Positions 60,749 through 64,000 of a stretch of DNA of 64,000 bases are shown here, piece by piece. Both the position numbers and the translations under genes were made by a program. Below the pieces are notes generated by a model. The model was not told the origin of the DNA and made no database searches. It saw only the letters and a list, made by a program, of their open reading frames with translations. Source of the stretch: CAVQHY01 sp963712465 (GTDB lineage: Bacteria; Actinomycetota; Thermoleophilia; Gaiellales; Gaiellaceae); contig CAVQHY010000005.1 in the NCBI GenBank assembly GCA_963712465.1, forward strand, positions 310,001 to 374,000, read 5' to 3'. Position 1 is the first letter of the stretch; the number at the start of each line of letters is the position of its first letter.

Positions 60749-61909
60749 TCAGCGGTAGCCGATGTGGATATGGTCGCCGTGGTCGCCCATGGCGAGGGTG
60801 CGGCCCGACAGCTCGACCAGGGAGATGACCTGAACGGGCGTCTCCTCAGGAGGCAGCAGCAGTAGAGCCGCGAGGGCATGCTCGGTCACGGTGTCGGGAC
60901 CCTGGTGGCCGGCGATCGGAATCCCGCCGACCGCCGACACGTCGACGGCCCTCCCGTAGACGTGCGCCGACACGACACCCGGCCGGGCGAAGTGCCGGTG
61001 ACCCGTCTTGAGACACGAGACCGAGATCTGTCCGAAGCTCTCCGCCAGGTAGCGGATCGAGACGAGCACACGAGGGTCGATCCCGCCCGACGCGACGTCC
61101 TGCCGTCCGGCCGCAGTGAGCGAGATGCGGGCGTCGTGGAGCACGAGGTCGGCAAGCGCACCACCGGAGCCCTCGACTCCCTCGACCAGCCCCTCGATGC
61201 CGATCGACCGAAACAGCCGCCACAGCGCGCGGGCCCGCTCCGCCGCCACGCCTCGCCCCGCGAGGGCCACGGTTGCATGCCAGGAGTCGCTCCGCGCGCC
61301 GAGGTCCGCGAGCCGCCAGGCGAGGCCGCGTAGCTGAAGGGCCGCGAGAGGGCTCGATGTCGCCGCCGCGGCCGGCGGGAGCCGTGTCAGCGCGCTCGTG
61401 CGGGACACCGCCAGCAGCACGGCCCAGTCGATTCCCGCCCCGTGCGCGACGGACAGGAGCTCCGCAGCGAACTCGGGCGAGAGCGCTCCGATCGCAGCGT
61501 TCGGCTCCGGCAGCGACCGATCGACGTGATAGGTGGGGAGGAGCTTTTCCCGCTTCTTGTGCCGGTGGCGAGCCTTCGTCCGGGTGTGCCCCGGCCGGGC
61601 CCGAGCCTTTGCCCGTGCCGTCCCGGGGTTGCTCGGCAAAGCGGTAGCGGGCGGCGCGCCGTCGGCCGCCGCCCGCTCGATCGGGTCGCTCGTCACGTCG
61701 GCCGGCACCTCGGTAGCGGGTGTCGAGGCTGCGGGGACGGCGGGGTCGGGAGCGTTGGAGGCGGTCTCACCGACCACGACCGGCGGCTCCGAGGCCGCCG
61801 GGGCCGCGGGGTCGGCCGGAGCGAGAAAACCGTCCTCCGCCATGACCCCGGACGCCGTTCCCGCGAGCAGGCAGACGGACATGAAGCATGCGACCCGAAA
61901 TCGCCTCAT
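60749..61909 (-). CDS. secreted protein with M15/VanY-like peptidase domain
   Basis: A 386-residue exported protein: signal peptide (about residues 1-24, ending GVMAED), a Pro/Ala-rich then His/Lys/Arg-rich linker to about 130, a helical region, and a C-terminal domain with SAHVYGRAVDVSAVGG and GDHGDHIHIGY. These His and Asp residues match the zinc site of D-alanyl-D-alanine carboxypeptidase-type (M15) peptidases. It probably acts on cell-wall peptides. The tad genes lie upstream on the same strand. Confidence 0.8.
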   Translation of the reverse strand: MRRFRVACFMSVCLLAGTASGVMAEDGFLAPADPAAPAASEPPVVVGETASNAPDPAVPAASTPATEVPADVTSDPIERAAADGAPPATALPSNPGTARAKARARPGHTRTKARHRHKKREKLLPTYHVDRSLPEPNAAIGALSPEFAAELLSVAHGAGIDWAVLLAVSRTSALTRLPPAAAATSSPLAALQLRGLAWRLADLGARSDSWHATVALAGRGVAAERARALWRLFRSIGIEGLVEGVEGSGGALADLVLHDARISLTAAGRQDVASGGIDPRVLVSIRYLAESFGQISVSCLKTGHRHFARPGVVSAHVYGRAVDVSAVGGIPIAGHQGPDTVTEHALAALLLLPPEETPVQVISLVELSGRTLAMGDHGDHIHIGYR

Positions 61910-61918
61910 CCAGGGCTC

Positions 61919-62815
61919 CTAGAAGAGCTCGGTGAGATGGAGGAACGCGGGCCCGAGGATGACGATGAACATCGCCGGGAAGATGAAGACCGCGGTCGGC
62001 AGGATCATCTTCACCGGCGCCTTCATCGCCCTCTCCTCGGCGGCCGCCTGCCGGCGCTGCCGGGCCTCCTGCGCCTGCACCCGGAGGACGCGGGCGAGCG
62101 GGCTGCCGAGCTGGTCGGCCTGCGCGATCGCGTGGACGATCGACGTGAGCTCGACGACGTCGACGCGTTCCGCGAGCTTGCGCAGCGCCTCCTGTCGCGT
62201 TTCGCCGATCCGCATCTCCGAGAGGGTCAGCGCGAGCTCCTCGACGAGCGGCCCGTCCATGTACTCGGCCACCCTGGCGAGGGCGGCGTCGAAGCCGAGC
62301 CCGGCCTCGACGCTGACCGCGAGGATGTCGAGCGCGTCGGGAAGATCAGACCGGATCTCGTCGCGTCGCGACTTCGTCCGCGTGGTCACGACGGCGTCCG
62401 GGAGAAAGAACGCCGCCACCCCGAGCAGCACCGCCAGGGCGATCGCCTTCACCGGGCTGCCGAACAGGGTGCCGACGAACCCGCCGAAGATCGCCCCGGC
62501 CGCCCCGAAGACGACCTTGCTCGTCAGGAAGCCGGCGGGTGTAACGCGGTGGGCCATGCCTGCGGCGAGCAGCCTGAGGGTCACCGATTCTGCCGTGCTC
62601 TTCGGCGACAGACGCGTCGCCAGTCGTGCGAGCCGGCCCTCGAGCCCCGCGGTCAGACGCGTGCGGAGCGGAGGCTCGTCGAGGGTGACCGCGGTTGTCC
62701 CGTAGGCCTTCGCGCGGCGAAGCGCGGCCTCGCGTTGGCGGCCGGAGAGCGTGACCACCTCGCCTACGAGCACGAGCGCGCCGACGAGGCAGAAGAGGGC
62801 GACGACCAGAAGCAT
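61919..62815 (-). CDS. tadC: Tad pilus membrane protein TadC
   Basis: A 298-residue type II/IV secretion F-domain (T2SSF) protein: an N-terminal membrane helix, a cytoplasmic helical domain (RSDLPDALDILAVSVEAGLGFDAALARVAEY, in part, is the T2SSF signature) and a C-terminal transmembrane pair. TadC and TadB form the inner-membrane platform of the Tad/Flp pilus. ATG at 62815 has GAGGTG 6 nt upstream. It lies directly after tadB. Confidence 0.93.
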   Translation of the reverse strand: MLLVVALFCLVGALVLVGEVVTLSGRQREAALRRAKAYGTTAVTLDEPPLRTRLTAGLEGRLARLATRLSPKSTAESVTLRLLAAGMAHRVTPAGFLTSKVVFGAAGAIFGGFVGTLFGSPVKAIALAVLLGVAAFFLPDAVVTTRTKSRRDEIRSDLPDALDILAVSVEAGLGFDAALARVAEYMDGPLVEELALTLSEMRIGETRQEALRKLAERVDVVELTSIVHAIAQADQLGSPLARVLRVQAQEARQRRQAAAEERAMKAPVKMILPTAVFIFPAMFIVILGPAFLHLTELF

Positions 62816-62820
62816 TGCTG

Positions 62821-63804
62821 TCACCTCTTGAAGGAGACGATTTTCCGTAGGCACAGCGCGCCGACGGCCATCATCACGAGGGCGACGACGATCATCGTCT
62901 GCCCCGTGGAGGTCTGAAACAGCGGGCGGATGTAGTTCGGGTTCACGACGAAGATCGCGCCGGCCGTCGCGAAGGGCAGGGCGATCAGGACGTAGGCCGA
63001 GGCCTTGCCCATCGCGATCAGCGCCTTCACCTTCCGCTCGAACTGCTGCCGCTCGCGGATCGTCTCCGAGATCGTGTCGAACAGGCCCGCGAGGCTGCCG
63101 CCGATCTGACGTTGGATCGCGACCGACATCAGCACGAACCGGAGGTTCTCGGAGCCCACGCGCGTGCCCATGTCGTCGAGCGACTGTTCGAGCGGCCGTC
63201 CGAGGCGGCTCTCTGCGAGCACGCGATCGAACTCCTCGCTCGCCGGCGCCTGTCCCTTGTCGACGACGGTCTGCATTCCCTGGCTGAAGCTGTGGCCCAC
63301 CTGGAGCGAGCCGGACATCGCGGCCAGGACGTCCGGAAGCTGCTCCTCGAACGCGTTCGTCCGCTTGTTTGCCCGGTGGACGACGTACGCGTAGGGAGCG
63401 AGGCCGCCGGCGACGAGCGCGAGGAGCGTCACGAAGCCGGAGCGGCTCAGGGCGCCCGCGACGATCGCGGCGGCGAGCGCGCAACCGACGATCAGGTAGA
63501 CGAGCTCGACCGCCCGGATCCGCAGGCTTCCCCGCTCGAGCAGCCGCTCGAGCGCGCGCCACGGCCGCGCATCGCCGAGCGCCCGCTCGGTCGCGCCGAA
63601 CAGAAACGCCAGCCGGGCGCGGAGGCCGGTCGGCCCCTCGTCCGGCGCGGCGTCCGGCTCGTCGACCGGCAGGCCGAGCCGGTTGCGGATCCAGAGCTTC
63701 CGTGGGGTCGCCGTTGCGATCACGACCGCTACCAGCACGAGGCACCCGACGACGAGCCCGAGCGCGATCGGGCCCCAGGCGCTGTCGTAGAGCAGGTCCC
63801 TCAT
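62821..63804 (-). CDS. tadB: Tad pilus membrane protein TadB
   Basis: A 327-residue T2SSF protein: an N-terminal helix (ALGLVVGCLVLVAVVIA), two central membrane helices (about 112-150), the signature QLPDVLAAMSGSLQVGHSF, and C-terminal helices. The partner tadC follows. The start ATG at 63804 overlaps the stop of the upstream gene by four bases (ATGA). Confidence 0.93.
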   Translation of the reverse strand: MRDLLYDSAWGPIALGLVVGCLVLVAVVIATATPRKLWIRNRLGLPVDEPDAAPDEGPTGLRARLAFLFGATERALGDARPWRALERLLERGSLRIRAVELVYLIVGCALAAAIVAGALSRSGFVTLLALVAGGLAPYAYVVHRANKRTNAFEEQLPDVLAAMSGSLQVGHSFSQGMQTVVDKGQAPASEEFDRVLAESRLGRPLEQSLDDMGTRVGSENLRFVLMSVAIQRQIGGSLAGLFDTISETIRERQQFERKVKALIAMGKASAYVLIALPFATAGAIFVVNPNYIRPLFQTSTGQTMIVVALVMMAVGALCLRKIVSFKR

Positions 63805-64000
63805 TGCCGCCTCCCGCCGCCGGGCAGCGCCCGCAGCACGGCCTCGGTGCCGTCGGGCTCGTAGAAATCGGGCGGGATGACCACGCCCCGGCCGGCGAGC
63901 TTCTCCTGGAAGCGAGGCTGGAGGCCGGTGCACGAGAGCGGCCGCAGGAACGCCGCCGACCCGGCGGCAGCTGCACGCTCGTCGACCGGGCGGGCGGCGA
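63801..64000 (-). CDS. tadA: C-terminal end of a TadA/CpaF-type ATPase (cut by the window edge)
   Basis: The last ~66 residues of the gene upstream of tadB, including FLRPLSCTGLQPRFQEKLAG and VVIPPDFYEPDG. Tad clusters usually have the CpaF/TadA secretion ATPase here, and a TG-x-x-PRF-x-E-L ending is common in such ATPases. The Walker motifs are outside the window, so the call rests on position and this tail. Confidence 0.7.
   Translation of the reverse strand, partial: AARPVDERAAAAGSAAFLRPLSCTGLQPRFQEKLAGRGVVIPPDFYEPDGTEAVLRALPGGGRRQ

Overview
This is a gene-dense, high-GC chromosomal segment of about 64 kb. Lineage markers point to a deep-branching actinobacterium of the Thermoleophilia (Gaiellales/Solirubrobacterales) type: an actinobacterial integration host factor, a fused PafBC-type WYL regulator, the order pnp, M16 peptidase, dapB, dapA, frequent GTG starts and 4-base stop/start overlaps, and many start codons only 6-9 nt after a TANNNT hexamer, as in leaderless mRNAs. 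The taxon is inferred from gene content, not from a marker tree. I see no rRNA, tRNA, CRISPR array, transposase or prophage, so this is core genome with small non-coding repeats on top.

Layout. (1) 1-7491: pyrimidine operon pyrB(partial)-pyrC-carA-carB-pyrK-pyrD. (2) 7546-9982: mihF, gmk, rpoZ, coaBC. (3) 9982-15374: MoxR ATPase, DUF58 protein, membrane transglutaminase, TPR protein, dtd. (4) 15474-23627: translation cluster with a terminator-like leader, then rimP-nusA-ylxR-infB-ylxP-rbfA-nrnA-truB-ribF and a universal stress protein. (5) 23634-32180: a gamma-glutamyltransferase-like gene on the minus strand, rpsO, pnp, a geranylgeranyl-reductase-like flavoprotein, M16 peptidase, dapB, dapA. 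(6) 32229-36400: SPL-like radical SAM protein behind a LexA-like box, DUF488, BolA/monothiol glutaredoxin pair, esterase, frameshifted TIM-barrel gene, small unknown. (7) 36462-39728: ccmE (CxxxY type), ccmF, CcmI-like protein, coiled-coil membrane protein. (8) 39774-44414: glycosyltransferase, Gfo/Idh/MocA oxidoreductase, AlkP-superfamily protein, hpt, nuclease-like protein. (9) 44511-48640: metallophosphoesterase, cyclic 2,3-diphosphoglycerate synthetase, 2-phosphoglycerate kinase, glpX and a DUF59 protein. (10) 48718-54548: MDR oxidoreductase, queG, fused PafBC, dinB, Cys-motif protein. (11) 54707-60300: two zinc-ribbon proteins, 3-hydroxyacyl-CoA dehydrogenase, receiver protein, histidine kinase and LuxR regulator. 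(12) 60301-64000: tandem repeat, 38-residue membrane peptide, secreted M15-like protein, tadC, tadB and the 3' end of a tadA/cpaF gene.

The least ordinary signals are non-coding. A 39-bp G-rich repeat occurs at least eight times. Its GGTGGGAG end sits 3-4 nt upstream of three start codons, where it can act as the ribosome binding site. Further copies are inserted in frame in carB (reverse orientation) and ribF. A second family of perfect inverted repeats sits at gene junctions (pyrC/carA, upstream of queG, queG/pafBC) and inside carB. Other leads are the bacterial pair of cyclic 2,3-diphosphoglycerate genes next to glpX, near-cognate starts for two genes (ATC, CTG), a Cys-type CcmE, and a Cys3-His tail shared by NusA and an unrelated protein.
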